A DNA stretch of 64,000 nt from Pseudorhodoplanes sp. Its GTDB lineage: Bacteria > Pseudomonadota > Alphaproteobacteria > Rhizobiales > Xanthobacteraceae. The notes below the pieces were generated by a model, which worked only from the letters and a program-made list of their open reading frames with translations, was not told the DNA's origin and searched no databases. The number at the start of each line of letters is the position of its first letter. The first letter of the stretch is position 1. The position numbers and the translations under genes are program-made. Of this stretch, positions 52,021 to 61,025 are shown one piece after another. The stretch is from contig JAVSMS010000001.1 of assembly GCA_032027085.1 (NCBI GenBank), forward strand, positions 3,059,126 through 3,123,125, written 5' to 3'.

Positions 52021-52423
52021 ATGACCAAGGACCTCATCGTGCGCGCGCCGCCGCCATCCGATCATCTGCATCCGCTGGTCCATGTCGCGATCGTGGGCCT
52101 TGTGCTCGTGTTCACCGGGTCCGCTTTTGTCGCTTTTCCGACAATGGCGACGCCGGTTATCTGCTCGCGGTGGTGACGGATTTCTTTACCGTCGCGGTGG
52201 CGATTCCCTATTTGCTGTGGCGTATCTGGCTGAAACTCACTGGCGCGGAGCCAGGTGCGGAAGAATCGCTGCATGACTGGGCGGTCGCCGAATGCCACAC
52301 GTGGCAAGCCGGCTCAAGGGCCGTGACGCAGCGAGCCAGACATTGCTCCCGATCGCGGCGGCGGCCTTCGGCATGACGGCCATCGGTGCGGTGCTGCTGC
52401 TGGTCGCGCATCACATCGTCTAA
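52021..52423 (+). pseudogene. Small membrane protein gene broken by two frameshifts
   Basis: Three frames in a row make one sensible membrane protein. The first runs from ATG 52021 ([17 protein letters not shown], then a helix to FTGSAFVAF). The second picks up near 52138 after the TTTT run (SDNGDAGYLLAVVTDFFTV to VAECHTWQ), one base out of phase. The third picks up at 52310 (RLKGRDAASQTLL to a final helix and TAA at 52421-52423), again out of phase. Each shift equals one missing base. The intact protein would be about 135 residues with three hydrophobic segments. It may be a pseudogene or two sequencing errors, the first in a homopolymer. Confidence 0.65.
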
Positions 52424-52470
52424 GGCACGATGCGATCAGCTGAACGGTTGCGGCGAAGGGCAGCAGCCGC

Positions 52471-53304
52471 TCAGAAGAAGGCGAGGGTACGGATTTCGAT
52501 GCTCTCGCGCGGCCGCGCATGCGGCGGCGCCGTCGGATCGTCGAAGGCGGTGTGTGCGCTCCAGCGTGCGCGGCCGTCTTTCAGGGAATCATAGACCTTG
52601 AACACAATCGCCTCATCGCGCCGCATCAGCGGGAACCAGTACCATTGATGCGCCGGATTGTAGGTGACGGCGTAGGTCTGACCAATCCGGTTCGGATAGC
52701 GGCGCTCGGAGATAACAAGGTCGTCGGGCGAGATCGTGCGGGCGTCGCACAAAGCCAGCGGGAAACTTTCGACCGGATGCCGAATCGGCCGCCACACCTG
52801 GATGATGGCAAAGCGGCGCGACAGAAGATCGTCGGCTTCATCGGGGAGGATATCGCGCACCCGCTGCGGTCCCGACCATTCAGTGTAATCGTTGTGCACG
52901 CGCGGCACGACCTCGCGAATTTTTCGCGCTTCGCGTTCGGCGTGATCCGCGGTGCGCAAGGTATGGTCGAACACAACAACGCGCCTGGCGCCGCTCTCGG
53001 CTTTGATCAGCGCCTCCATCTCAGGGTAATAGACCTGCCGCACTTCGTCTTCGCTGAAGAAATCCGCGACCTTGGTGGCGTGATCGACGAAACGGAATCC
53101 CTCGCGGTCCAGTGTGAACCCCTTCGCGTAGGGCCGTCCGTTCCGGATCAGCACGCGGCGGGAGTCCCTGGTGCCGCCGGAACGCGCGTCAGTCGAGCCC
53201 GGACCGCCGGTCTCGGTGAAGATTTTCTCGCCATTGTCGACAATGTAATTGAGTGTCGCTTCGAGGTCTTCGGCTTGTGTTTCCTGTCGCGCAAGCTGGG
53301 CCAC
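52471..53304 (-). CDS. CmcJ/NvfI-family oxidoreductase-like protein
   Basis: A 277-residue protein of the CmcJ/NvfI (AsaB) family. Landmarks: VVVFDHTLR, VPRVHNDYTEWSGPQRV, IQVWRPIRHPVESFPLALCD, WYWFPLMRRDEAIVFKVYDS and a C-terminal RESIEIRTL. Relatives act in cephamycin C-7 methoxylation and fungal metabolite synthesis, and are thought to be 2-oxoglutarate/Fe-dependent-like; in bacteria the role is unknown. GTG at 53304 has AGGAG 8 bases upstream. No biosynthetic neighbours. Confidence 0.82.
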   Translation of the reverse strand: MAQLARQETQAEDLEATLNYIVDNGEKIFTETGGPGSTDARSGGTRDSRRVLIRNGRPYAKGFTLDREGFRFVDHATKVADFFSEDEVRQVYYPEMEALIKAESGARRVVVFDHTLRTADHAEREARKIREVVPRVHNDYTEWSGPQRVRDILPDEADDLLSRRFAIIQVWRPIRHPVESFPLALCDARTISPDDLVISERRYPNRIGQTYAVTYNPAHQWYWFPLMRRDEAIVFKVYDSLKDGRARWSAHTAFDDPTAPPHARPRESIEIRTLAFF

Positions 53305-53453
53305 GGGATTGCTCCTCTGCTTGAATGCGGGAGCTGTATCTAGGCACGCGCCGCAAAGCACAACAGAGGCGCAACTGGCACGAAAAATCTATTGTTGCGC
53401 CGACCGAGAGATCGGATGCAGCGCACAACACCGCCGCTGAGGAAAGAAAAACT

Positions 53454-55514
53454 CTACCGCAAAGCCGCGGCAATATTGCCGCCATCGACTGTCGTCACAT
53501 CGGCGGTGGTCTTCAGCGCCAGCGCCTGATGGAGGAAGGCCTGCGCGACGTCTTCAGCGGTGACTTCGCGGGCGAGCAGGTTGCCGGACATATAATCCTT
53601 TTCCGTCAGTCCGCGCGCCTTCGAGCGCGAGGTGATCATCTCGTCGGTAAGCAGGCCCGAGCGCACGCGGTCGGCATTCACCGCATTGGCGCGGATGCCG
53701 TCGCTGCCATAGTCGAGCGCATATTGACGGACGAGGAAGAGGGTGGCGGCTTTCGGCAGGCCATAGGGACCGAAATTTGGCCCCGGATTGATCGCCTGTT
53801 TGGAGGTGTTGAACAGGAGGCACCCGCCGGTGCCCTGTGCCAGCATGATTTTCGTCGCCGCCTGCGCCACACGCTGATGGCCATAGAAGTTCAGTTCGAA
53901 GCTCTTGTGCAACACGGCTTCATCGACCTCGCCGATCCTGCCCTGCCAGGCGGCGCCGGCATTCGAGACGACGATGTCAACACCACCGAAATGTTCGACC
54001 ACATTCTGAATAGCGCGTTTCACGGATGCGGGATCGGTCACGTCACAATGCACGGCGAGCGCGGCGCCGCCGATCGCCTTGGCCTTTTCCTTGGCCGCAT
54101 GCTCGTCAAGATCGAGCAGGGCAACTTCGGCGCCCGCCGCGGCAAAAGCCTTGGCTGTGGCAAAACCGATCGCGCCGGCCGCACCTGTAATGACGGCAAC
54201 TTGTCCGGCCAGCGGCGGCTCCTTCGCCGAACCGAGCTTGGCCTGTTCCAGCGACCAGTATTCGCAGTCGAACATGTCCTCTTCGGCGATCGGGGAGAAG
54301 GTGCCGATCGCTTCCGCATCGGTAATGCCTTCGACGGCGGCTTCGGCAAGGTCGGCGGCGATGCGCGCGTCCTTTTTCGTGCGGCCGAGCCCGAAGAGGC
54401 CCAGACCGGGCACGAGGATCACGCGCGGCAGCGGATCGAGCATGGTCTTTGTGCCGCCGACGCGTTCGTTATTGCGGTAAAAATAGACCTTGTAGTTTTC
54501 GATGAATTTGGTCGCGGCCTCATGGGCGGCGCGGCGGAATTCGTCGAGCTTGCCGTCTTCCGGCGCGGGCGCGATCATCGGCCAGTCCTTGGTGCGAATG
54601 GTGTGATCGGGGGTGATCACGCCGGCCTGGCTGTAGCGCGCAATGTCGGCGCCGTTGACGAAATTCAGGATGGCTTCGCTCGCGCGGAAATCGAGGATCA
54701 GCCGCCGCCAGGCGCCTTCGATCTTCTCGTCCTTGAGCGACGCCGCGCCGCGCAGGATCGGCGCAACGTCGGCAAGCGAGGCCGCGCGCTGCGGCAATTG
54801 CGCGGTGACGAAAACGGCCTTGCGGTTCTTCTGCAGCCGGTCTTCGGCGCGCGTGACCATCTCGATCATGCGCTCATAGGCCTCCTGCGCGCTTGCGCCG
54901 AAGGTGAAGATGCCGTGCTTGTCGAGGATCAGACCTTCGACCTTGAGATTTGTGTCGAATACGGCAGCGGCTTCCTTGGCAAGGCCGAAGCCGGGCATGA
55001 TGTAGCGCACAAAGCCCATGCGGCTGTTGTAAATCTCCTCGCAGAGCTCGCGGCTGTTGGGCTGGTCGACAATGCCGAGCACGGCCGTGGAATGCGTGTG
55101 ATCGACGAATTTGTGCGGCACGAAGGCGTGCAGCAGGGTTTCCACCGACGGGTTGGGCGCCATCGGATCGAGCAGGTTGGCGCGCTGGACTTTCACCATG
55201 TCCTCGTCGGACAGCGTGTCGAGATCGCGCAGCTTCTTGAGATTGTTAAGCCGCACCGCGGGCAGGCCGGCCGGCTCGATTGTGCCCATGTCCCAGCCTG
55301 AGCCCTTCACGCAGAGCACGTCGGTCTCTTCGCCCTGCAGGTCCTTCACGCGCGTCTTCACCGAGGTGTTGCCGCCGCCATGAAGCACCAGCCTGGGATC
55401 GCGGCCGAGCAGACGCGTGGTGTAGACGCGCAAGGCGAGGTCCTCGTTGATGCCCTTGCGCGCATAGTGATCGATGGCGGCCTTCGCGTCGGCGGCGACA
55501 AATGCACTTTTCAT
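53454..55514 (-). CDS. Bifunctional class II aldolase / short-chain dehydrogenase (RhaD-AldA-type fusion)
   Basis: A 686-residue fusion. Residues 1 to about 400 are a class II aldolase/adducin domain (VLHGGGNTSVKT, HTHSTAVLGIVD as metal-binding region). From about residue 425 there is an SDR domain (VITGAAGAIGFATAKAFA, then SNAGAAWQG and the YxxxK pair in FGPYGLPKAATLF). In rhizobia such fusions cleave rhamnulose-1-phosphate and oxidise the lactaldehyde formed. No rhamnose uptake or isomerase genes are near, so the substrate may differ. AGGAG lies 7 bases before the ATG at 55514. Confidence 0.9.
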   Translation of the reverse strand: MKSAFVAADAKAAIDHYARKGINEDLALRVYTTRLLGRDPRLVLHGGGNTSVKTRVKDLQGEETDVLCVKGSGWDMGTIEPAGLPAVRLNNLKKLRDLDTLSDEDMVKVQRANLLDPMAPNPSVETLLHAFVPHKFVDHTHSTAVLGIVDQPNSRELCEEIYNSRMGFVRYIMPGFGLAKEAAAVFDTNLKVEGLILDKHGIFTFGASAQEAYERMIEMVTRAEDRLQKNRKAVFVTAQLPQRAASLADVAPILRGAASLKDEKIEGAWRRLILDFRASEAILNFVNGADIARYSQAGVITPDHTIRTKDWPMIAPAPEDGKLDEFRRAAHEAATKFIENYKVYFYRNNERVGGTKTMLDPLPRVILVPGLGLFGLGRTKKDARIAADLAEAAVEGITDAEAIGTFSPIAEEDMFDCEYWSLEQAKLGSAKEPPLAGQVAVITGAAGAIGFATAKAFAAAGAEVALLDLDEHAAKEKAKAIGGAALAVHCDVTDPASVKRAIQNVVEHFGGVDIVVSNAGAAWQGRIGEVDEAVLHKSFELNFYGHQRVAQAATKIMLAQGTGGCLLFNTSKQAINPGPNFGPYGLPKAATLFLVRQYALDYGSDGIRANAVNADRVRSGLLTDEMITSRSKARGLTEKDYMSGNLLAREVTAEDVAQAFLHQALALKTTADVTTVDGGNIAAALR

Positions 55515-55587
55515 GCAACTCTCCTCGCGCGCCGATGCCACGGGGCGCGTCGCAATTCCAATATCAATCACCCGAAACCAGCGGGGC

Positions 55588-55642
55588 GGATTTGACATTC
55601 GCTCCCCGCTGGCCGCGAGTCATGTCAGCGAATGTCAAATCC
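55588..55642. repeat. 16-bp perfect inverted repeat with 23-bp spacer
   Basis: Arms GGATTTGACATTCGCT (55588-55603) and AGCGAATGTCAAATCC (55627-55642) are exact reverse complements. The element lies between the rne stop and the aldolase gene start and could fold into a long hairpin. The arm sequence looks like a dispersed palindromic element of Bradyrhizobium-like genomes, a recollection I cannot verify here. Confidence 0.7.
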
Positions 55643-55736
55643 AAAGCTCCACTAGGATTTTTTCTTTGCTGCTGGTCCCTCCAACATTTGCATAAGAACC
55701 CGCCGAAACGGGGATGCAAATTTTGGAATTGGACCG

Positions 55737-58694
55737 CTAGCCGCGTCTCGACCACCAGCCGAAGCGGCGCGGCTTTTCGGCCTGTCCGGCCTCGTCTGTC
55801 GCGGCCGGGGTTTCTGCAGGCGCTGGAGCCGGAGGCAGGGCAGAAGGCGTGTCGTCGGAGCCGCTGCTGAAGATTGGCGCCGGCTCGCGCACCGTCGAAC
55901 GGCGGCGCGGCTTCTCCTCCGTTTCGGCAGCCGGCGGCGCACTCGTCACCGGTTCGGCCGGCGGGGCTTCGTAAGGCGGCTGCTCGTCGTTCACGGCCTC
56001 CTCATAGGGCCGGATTTCGCGCGGCTGCGCGTCAGCCTGGTAGGCGGGGCTTTCTGCCTGGCCCTCGCGTTCCACGGGCTGCGGATGGCCATTGCCGTTC
56101 TCGTCGCGGCCGCGGCGATTGCGGCGTCCGCCGCGGCGCCCGCGCCGCCGGCGGCGGCCTTCGCCGTCGCCACGCAACTCCCGGCCGTCCTCGTCGAGAC
56201 CGGGCGCCTCGATCTCGCGGCCGTCATCCTCGACGGCATCCTCGCCATGCTCAACGCTGTGTTCGGCAACGGTCTCACGCGGTTCGCTGTCGCGCCCGCC
56301 GCGACCGCGCCGTCCGCGCCGGCGCCGGCGGCCTTTGCGTTCGCCACCGGGCTGCTCGGCATCCGCGGCCTCCGCTTCGCCTTCCGCCTCGACGGCTTCT
56401 TCCATTTCCTCTTCGAGAATCTCGTCTTCCTCTTCCTCCTCGGCATAGGGCATGACGCTGTCGGGCTTGACCGTGATCAGCGCCTTGGCCTGTTCGAGCG
56501 TCATCACCTGCTCGCCGCGGTCGATGGCGAATGGCGGATGGCCGGTGAGGGTGGGATCGGTCGTGACCGTGATGGCGACCCGGAAGCGCTCCTCCAGCGT
56601 GCGCAGATGCGCCCGCTTGTGATTGAGCACGTAGATAGCGACATCCGAGCGCGTCCGCGCGATGAGATTGTGTGTCGCGCCCTTGAGCAGAGTTTCCTCC
56701 AGCGAGCGCACGAGCTGTAGCGCGACCGAGGAGACCGACCGCACATGACCGGTGCCGCCGCAATGCGGGCAGATATCGGTCGAACTTTCCAGCATCGAGG
56801 AGCGGATGCGCTGGCGCGACATTTCGAGGAGACCGAAATGCGAGATGCGGCCTACCTGGATGCGGGCGCGGTCGCTCTTCAGTGCTTCCTTCAATTTGCG
56901 CTCGACCGCGCGATTGTTGCGGTTCTCGTCCATGTCGATGAAATCGATGACGATCAGGCCCGCAAGGTCGCGCAGACGAAGCTGCCGCGCAATTTCGGCG
57001 GCGGCTTCCGAATTGGTCTTGAGCGCCGTCTCCTCGATCGAATGCTCGCGCGTCGCGCGGCCCGAATTCACGTCGATCGCAACCAGCGCTTCCGCCTGGT
57101 TGATGACGATATAGCCGCCCGACTTGAGTTGCACCGTCGAGGAGAACATCGCATCAAGCTGCGGCTCGATGCCGTAGCGTGTGAAGATCGGCTGCGCATC
57201 GTGGTAGAGATGGACGTTCTTGGCATGACTCGGCATGAGCATGCGCATGAAGTCCTTGGCTTCACGATAGGCATTCTCGCCCTCGACGATGATGTCGTCG
57301 ATGTCGCTGTGATAAAGGTCGCGGATTGAGCGCTTCACCAGCGAGCCTTCCTCGTAGACGAGGGTGGGGGCGGTGGATTTCAGCGTCAGGTCGCGCACAT
57401 TCTCCCACAGCCGCAGCAGATACTCGAAGTCGCGCTTGATCTCGGTCTTGGTGCGGCTCGCGCCCGCCGTGCGCAGGATCACGCCCATGCCCTCCGGCAC
57501 GTCGAGCCCCTCCGCTACCTCCTTCATCTTCTTGCGGTCTTCGGCGCTCGTCACCTTGCGGCTGATGCCGCCGCCGCGCGCGGTGTTGGGCATCAGCACG
57601 GAATAGCGGCCGGCGAGCGAGAGATAGGTGGTCAGCGCCGCGCCCTTGGTGCCACGCTCTTCCTTCACCACCTGTACCAGCATCACTTGGCGGCGCTTGA
57701 TGACTTCCTGGATCTTGTAGTGGCGGCGATAGCGGGGCGCGCGCTCCTGCACTTCTTCCAGCGCGTCGCCGCCGACGGATTCAACGACCTCTTCTTCCTC
57801 TTCGTCGCCGTTCTCCTCCTCCTCGTCGTCGTCTTCGTCCTCGTCCTCGTCCTCGTCGTCGTCATCATCATCATCGTCGCCGTTTTCACCGCTGCCATTG
57901 CCGTTCTCTTCGGCCTTGGCGTCGACGTCGGCTTCGACATCGGCCGCGTCGGCGGAAGCTTCCACAGTCACGTCAGGCTGAGCGGACGTATCTTGGCTGG
58001 CTTCTTCAACGGGCAGCGGAACCTCTTCCGAAGTCGGAAGCGGTACGACAACGTCTTGCGCGGCTGCTGACTGCGCCAGCTCTTCGATAACGGATGTGGT
58101 TTCGTCCGCTAACGGCTGTTCGGGAGACGCTTCGCCGGCGGTCTCCTGAGATAACGGTGCGGTGTCTTCGCTTACAACGACAGCGTCGCTGTTGTCCTGC
58201 TGCGGATCAGCGAATGGATTGGGGATCGTCTCATGCGGCTGATCTTCGCCTGCAGGTTCAATGGCGGTTGTCGTCTCGTCCGTGAGCGGGGCGCTGCGCA
58301 TGACGTCACGATGACGATTTCGGTCGGCACCACGACGACGATGCCGATGGCGTCCGCGCCGGCGTCCGCCGCGGCTTTCGCCATTGCCGTTCTCGTCGTC
58401 CTCGCGCGACAGGCGCTCTTCCTCGAGTAGCGCCTGACGGTCCGCGACCGGGATCTGGTAGTAATCCGGATGGATTTCCGAAAAGGCGAGAAAGCCGTGG
58501 CGGTTGCCGCCGTAATCGACGAAGGCCGCCTGCAGGGACGGCTCGACGCGGGTGACTTTCGCTAGGTAGATGTTGCCGCGCAGTTGTTTGCGCGACGCCG
58601 ATTCAAAGTCGAATTCCTCGACACGATTGCCGCGCAGCACGACCACCCGGGTCTCCTCCGGATGGGTCGCATCGATAAGCATTTTGTTGGGCAT
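55737..58694 (-). CDS. rne: Ribonuclease E
   Basis: A 985-residue RNase E, the main endonuclease of mRNA decay. The start is typical (NKMLIDATHPEETRVVVLRG). The S1 domain is split: its first half (AAFVDYGGNRHGFLAFSEIH) is followed by an insertion of roughly 240 residues, Arg-rich then strongly acidic (long Asp/Glu runs encoded around 57770-57880), before the second half (QEVIKRRQVMLVQVVKEERG). The catalytic DNase-I-like part has VAIDVNSG and IDFIDMDENRN, and the zinc link is CPHCGGTGH. The C-terminal scaffold is Glu/Arg/Pro-rich. The acidic S1 insertion is a known alphaproteobacterial trait. Confidence 0.95.
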   Translation of the reverse strand: MPNKMLIDATHPEETRVVVLRGNRVEEFDFESASRKQLRGNIYLAKVTRVEPSLQAAFVDYGGNRHGFLAFSEIHPDYYQIPVADRQALLEEERLSREDDENGNGESRGGRRRGRHRHRRRGADRNRHRDVMRSAPLTDETTTAIEPAGEDQPHETIPNPFADPQQDNSDAVVVSEDTAPLSQETAGEASPEQPLADETTSVIEELAQSAAAQDVVVPLPTSEEVPLPVEEASQDTSAQPDVTVEASADAADVEADVDAKAEENGNGSGENGDDDDDDDDEDEDEDEDDDEEEENGDEEEEEVVESVGGDALEEVQERAPRYRRHYKIQEVIKRRQVMLVQVVKEERGTKGAALTTYLSLAGRYSVLMPNTARGGGISRKVTSAEDRKKMKEVAEGLDVPEGMGVILRTAGASRTKTEIKRDFEYLLRLWENVRDLTLKSTAPTLVYEEGSLVKRSIRDLYHSDIDDIIVEGENAYREAKDFMRMLMPSHAKNVHLYHDAQPIFTRYGIEPQLDAMFSSTVQLKSGGYIVINQAEALVAIDVNSGRATREHSIEETALKTNSEAAAEIARQLRLRDLAGLIVIDFIDMDENRNNRAVERKLKEALKSDRARIQVGRISHFGLLEMSRQRIRSSMLESSTDICPHCGGTGHVRSVSSVALQLVRSLEETLLKGATHNLIARTRSDVAIYVLNHKRAHLRTLEERFRVAITVTTDPTLTGHPPFAIDRGEQVMTLEQAKALITVKPDSVMPYAEEEEEDEILEEEMEEAVEAEGEAEAADAEQPGGERKGRRRRRGRRGRGGRDSEPRETVAEHSVEHGEDAVEDDGREIEAPGLDEDGRELRGDGEGRRRRRGRRGGRRNRRGRDENGNGHPQPVEREGQAESPAYQADAQPREIRPYEEAVNDEQPPYEAPPAEPVTSAPPAAETEEKPRRRSTVREPAPIFSSGSDDTPSALPPAPAPAETPAATDEAGQAEKPRRFGWWSRRG

Positions 58695-59491
58695 AGAAAG
58701 GTCTCTCGGACCGCGCAGCTTGCGTCCATGACCGCAATGAATGCGGATTGCGACGCTGTGACGCGCGGCCGCTTGTCATGATTGAATGAGGGAAGGGAAT
58801 TGCGTTCTGGCTGCTGGCGCGAACGGCAATACCGCGGCTTGCGCGGCGGCATTGTGCAAGCTTGAAAAGCCCCGATGGCGCGTATGCCATAAATTCAAAA
58901 CCCGTGCGGGCGGCTGCAGCATCGAGGCGCAACCGCAGTTAGTCATTGCTCACGGCTCAGTCGAAACGACGCTCCTGAGAGCGCCGGGACCGGTCGTCCT
59001 TCGACTCAAAACTTAAATCCCGGGCATTGGCCGATCAGGTCGTCCGCCGCCTGCCCTTGCAGGGGGTCGGTACCGACCGTGGCGCCCGCCGCCTCTGCTG
59101 CCGGACCTCTCCGGAGCCTTCGTCGAGGCGGGCGTGCCGGATGCCCGAACGCGGTACAACCGGACCAGTAAACCGTCAGCACATCCTTATTAGGGGGCAG
59201 GGGCCGGAATGGCAACGGCCAAATCCGGCCCGCCTCCTGAACACTCAAGCTATTGTTACTGCGCGCTAAATCAAGAGGACACAGCCGCTCGCTGCAGCTT
59301 CGCTGGCGGCCTGCGCCCCGCCGCCAACATTAATGTGACGCGAATGTGAATCGCTTTGCCCCGATTTCCGACCCCGCGTCTCGAACATGTCCGCATCAGG
59401 GGGCTAAAGTCGGGCCGTCCTTGGAGCACCTGGTCGGTGAGAACTTGGGTTCGCAGGCGACACGCGAGTTGCATTCAATGTGGAGGCATTC
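58695..59491. other. Gene-free stretch between divergent rne and DUF3597 genes
   Basis: About 800 bases with no frame that looks like a protein (all candidates are short, Arg/Pro-rich and without ribosome-binding sites). Expected contents are the rne leader, important for its autoregulation, and promoters for both genes. A GTCGGTACCGAC palindrome lies near 59068-59079. No small RNA could be recognised. Confidence 0.5.
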
Positions 59492-59887
59492 ATGAGCATT
59501 TTCGGGAAAATCATGTCGGCCATTTTCGGCTCCAGTGAAGCCAAGGCGGCGGGCGGTCAAGCGGCGGCTCCGGCCGAGGGGACGACAGGTGCCGGCGGCG
59601 CGGCCGCCGCCACCGCGGCGCCGATGGCGCAGGTCGATGTCGAGAAGGTCGTGTCCGAGATGGCTGCGAAGAAGAAAGAGAAGCTCGACTGGCGCAAATC
59701 GATCGTCGACCTGATGAAGGTCCTTGATCTCGATTCGGGTCTCGGAGCCCGCAAGGAACTCGCCAAGGAACTTGGCTATACGGGCGATATGAACGATTCT
59801 GCCAAGATGAATATCTGGCTGCACAAGCAGGTGATGAACAAGCTTGCGGCCAATGGCGGCAAGGTGCCGGCGGATCTGAGGGACTGA
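59492..59887 (+). CDS. DUF3597 domain protein
   Basis: A 131-residue DUF3597 protein: SIFGKIMSAIFGS, an Ala/Gly-rich linker, then the conserved domain (KEKLDWRKSIVDLMKVLDLD, GARKELAKELGYTGD, NIWLHKQVM). Small protein of unknown function, common in proteobacteria. GGAGG lies just before the ATG at 59492. A terminator follows. Confidence 0.9.
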   Translation: MSIFGKIMSAIFGSSEAKAAGGQAAAPAEGTTGAGGAAAATAAPMAQVDVEKVVSEMAAKKKEKLDWRKSIVDLMKVLDLDSGLGARKELAKELGYTGDMNDSAKMNIWLHKQVMNKLAANGGKVPADLRD

Positions 59888-59904
59888 TCGCGCAGCAGCC
59901 AACG

Positions 59905-59939
59905 CCGCCCCGCAAGGATTTGCGGGGCGGTTTTGTTTT
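59905..59939 (+). terminator. Rho-independent terminator after DUF3597
   Basis: A 10-bp perfect stem (CCGCCCCGCA / TGCGGGGCGG), 6-base loop and a TTTTGTTTT tail, 17 bases after the stop and just before the convergent HAD gene end. Confidence 0.92.
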
Positions 59940-59944
59940 GTCGC

Positions 59945-60970
59945 TCAGCGCGGCGCCGCGCCCACCGCGCCGCCGCCGCTGGTTGGCGGAAAGATCGTCT
60001 TCCAGTCGTTCTTCATGCTGATCAGCGGCCAGCCTTTCGACTTGGCCTCATCGAGGCCCTTGTCGAGCCGTCCGATCTGCGAATTGCGGTCATAGGCATA
60101 TTCGCGCTCGGCGTCGTCGTGATGGACGTAGAGCGCAAGCCGCGCGCCGTCGCCGGCTGCCACATATTGCAGCATCTGCAGATCGCCGTCGGAATTGCCG
60201 AAGGCGATGATCGGGCGGCGGCCAATGAAGCGATGAATGCCGACCGGCTTGCCTGGCCCGTCGTCGATGAATTCAACTTTGGTTTCCTTTAGCAATTCGG
60301 GCTTGCCGTCCTTCAGTTCGAATTTCGTGACGCCGGAGGAGCCGACAACCTGTTCGGGCGGAATGCCGTAGACCTGTTCCGTCCAGGGCCGCATGAAATC
60401 GATTCCGCCGCCGGAGACGATGAAGGTCTTGAAGCCGTTGGCGCGCAGATATTGCATCACCTCAAGCATCGGCTGGTAGATCAGGTCGGTGTAGCGTCGG
60501 TGGAAGCGCGGATGCTTGGCGGTCGCCAGCCAGTCCTTCACCGAGGCCTCGAACTGTTCCGTGGTCATGCCGCCATGCGTTGCGGCGATCACCTCAAGCA
60601 ATCCTTTTTCGCCGGCCGTCGCTGCCGTTTTCACGTCGCCTTCGAGCAGCGCCTTGAACGGCTGCTGCGTTTTCCATTCCGGATGCCGCGGGGCCATTGC
60701 GCGGATGCGGTCAAACGCAAACGCCATCTGGAAATAGAACGGCTGCTCGCACCACAGGGTGCCGTCATTGTCGAAAGCGGCGATGCGCGCTTCGGGCGGC
60801 ACATAGCCCATATTGCCCTCGCGCGTGACGCGGGCAACAAAATCGATGATCGCTTTCTTCGTTGCGCCATCGTTCCATGAGGGCAGGGGATCGGTCTGCG
60901 CGAGGCTGATCCCCGGCGACATGCCGAACATGACGAGTGCCAGAAACAATAAATGGAGAATGCGTTGCAT
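59945..60970 (-). CDS. Secreted HAD-family phosphatase
   Basis: A 341-residue protein with a signal peptide (residues 1-24, ends SLAQ) and a HAD phosphatase fold: motif I AAFDNDGTLW, motif II IVSGGGIDF, motif III region GIHRFIGRRP and motif IV FGNSDGD. Similar to phosphoserine-phosphatase-like secreted HAD enzymes. It is the last gene of a minus-strand envelope cluster that begins at 63678. Confidence 0.85.
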   Translation of the reverse strand: MQRILHLLFLALVMFGMSPGISLAQTDPLPSWNDGATKKAIIDFVARVTREGNMGYVPPEARIAAFDNDGTLWCEQPFYFQMAFAFDRIRAMAPRHPEWKTQQPFKALLEGDVKTAATAGEKGLLEVIAATHGGMTTEQFEASVKDWLATAKHPRFHRRYTDLIYQPMLEVMQYLRANGFKTFIVSGGGIDFMRPWTEQVYGIPPEQVVGSSGVTKFELKDGKPELLKETKVEFIDDGPGKPVGIHRFIGRRPIIAFGNSDGDLQMLQYVAAGDGARLALYVHHDDAEREYAYDRNSQIGRLDKGLDEAKSKGWPLISMKNDWKTIFPPTSGGGAVGAAPR

Positions 60971-61025
60971 GAGCTTGTCTCCACGTTGATCCAGTCGTTT
61001 ACGTTGCGCGTTCGCCGTCGGGCTC

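Noticed and set aside
53325-55301. Long plus-strand frame (658 codons) opposite the aldolase-dehydrogenase
   Set aside because: Antisense shadow without domain-like content.
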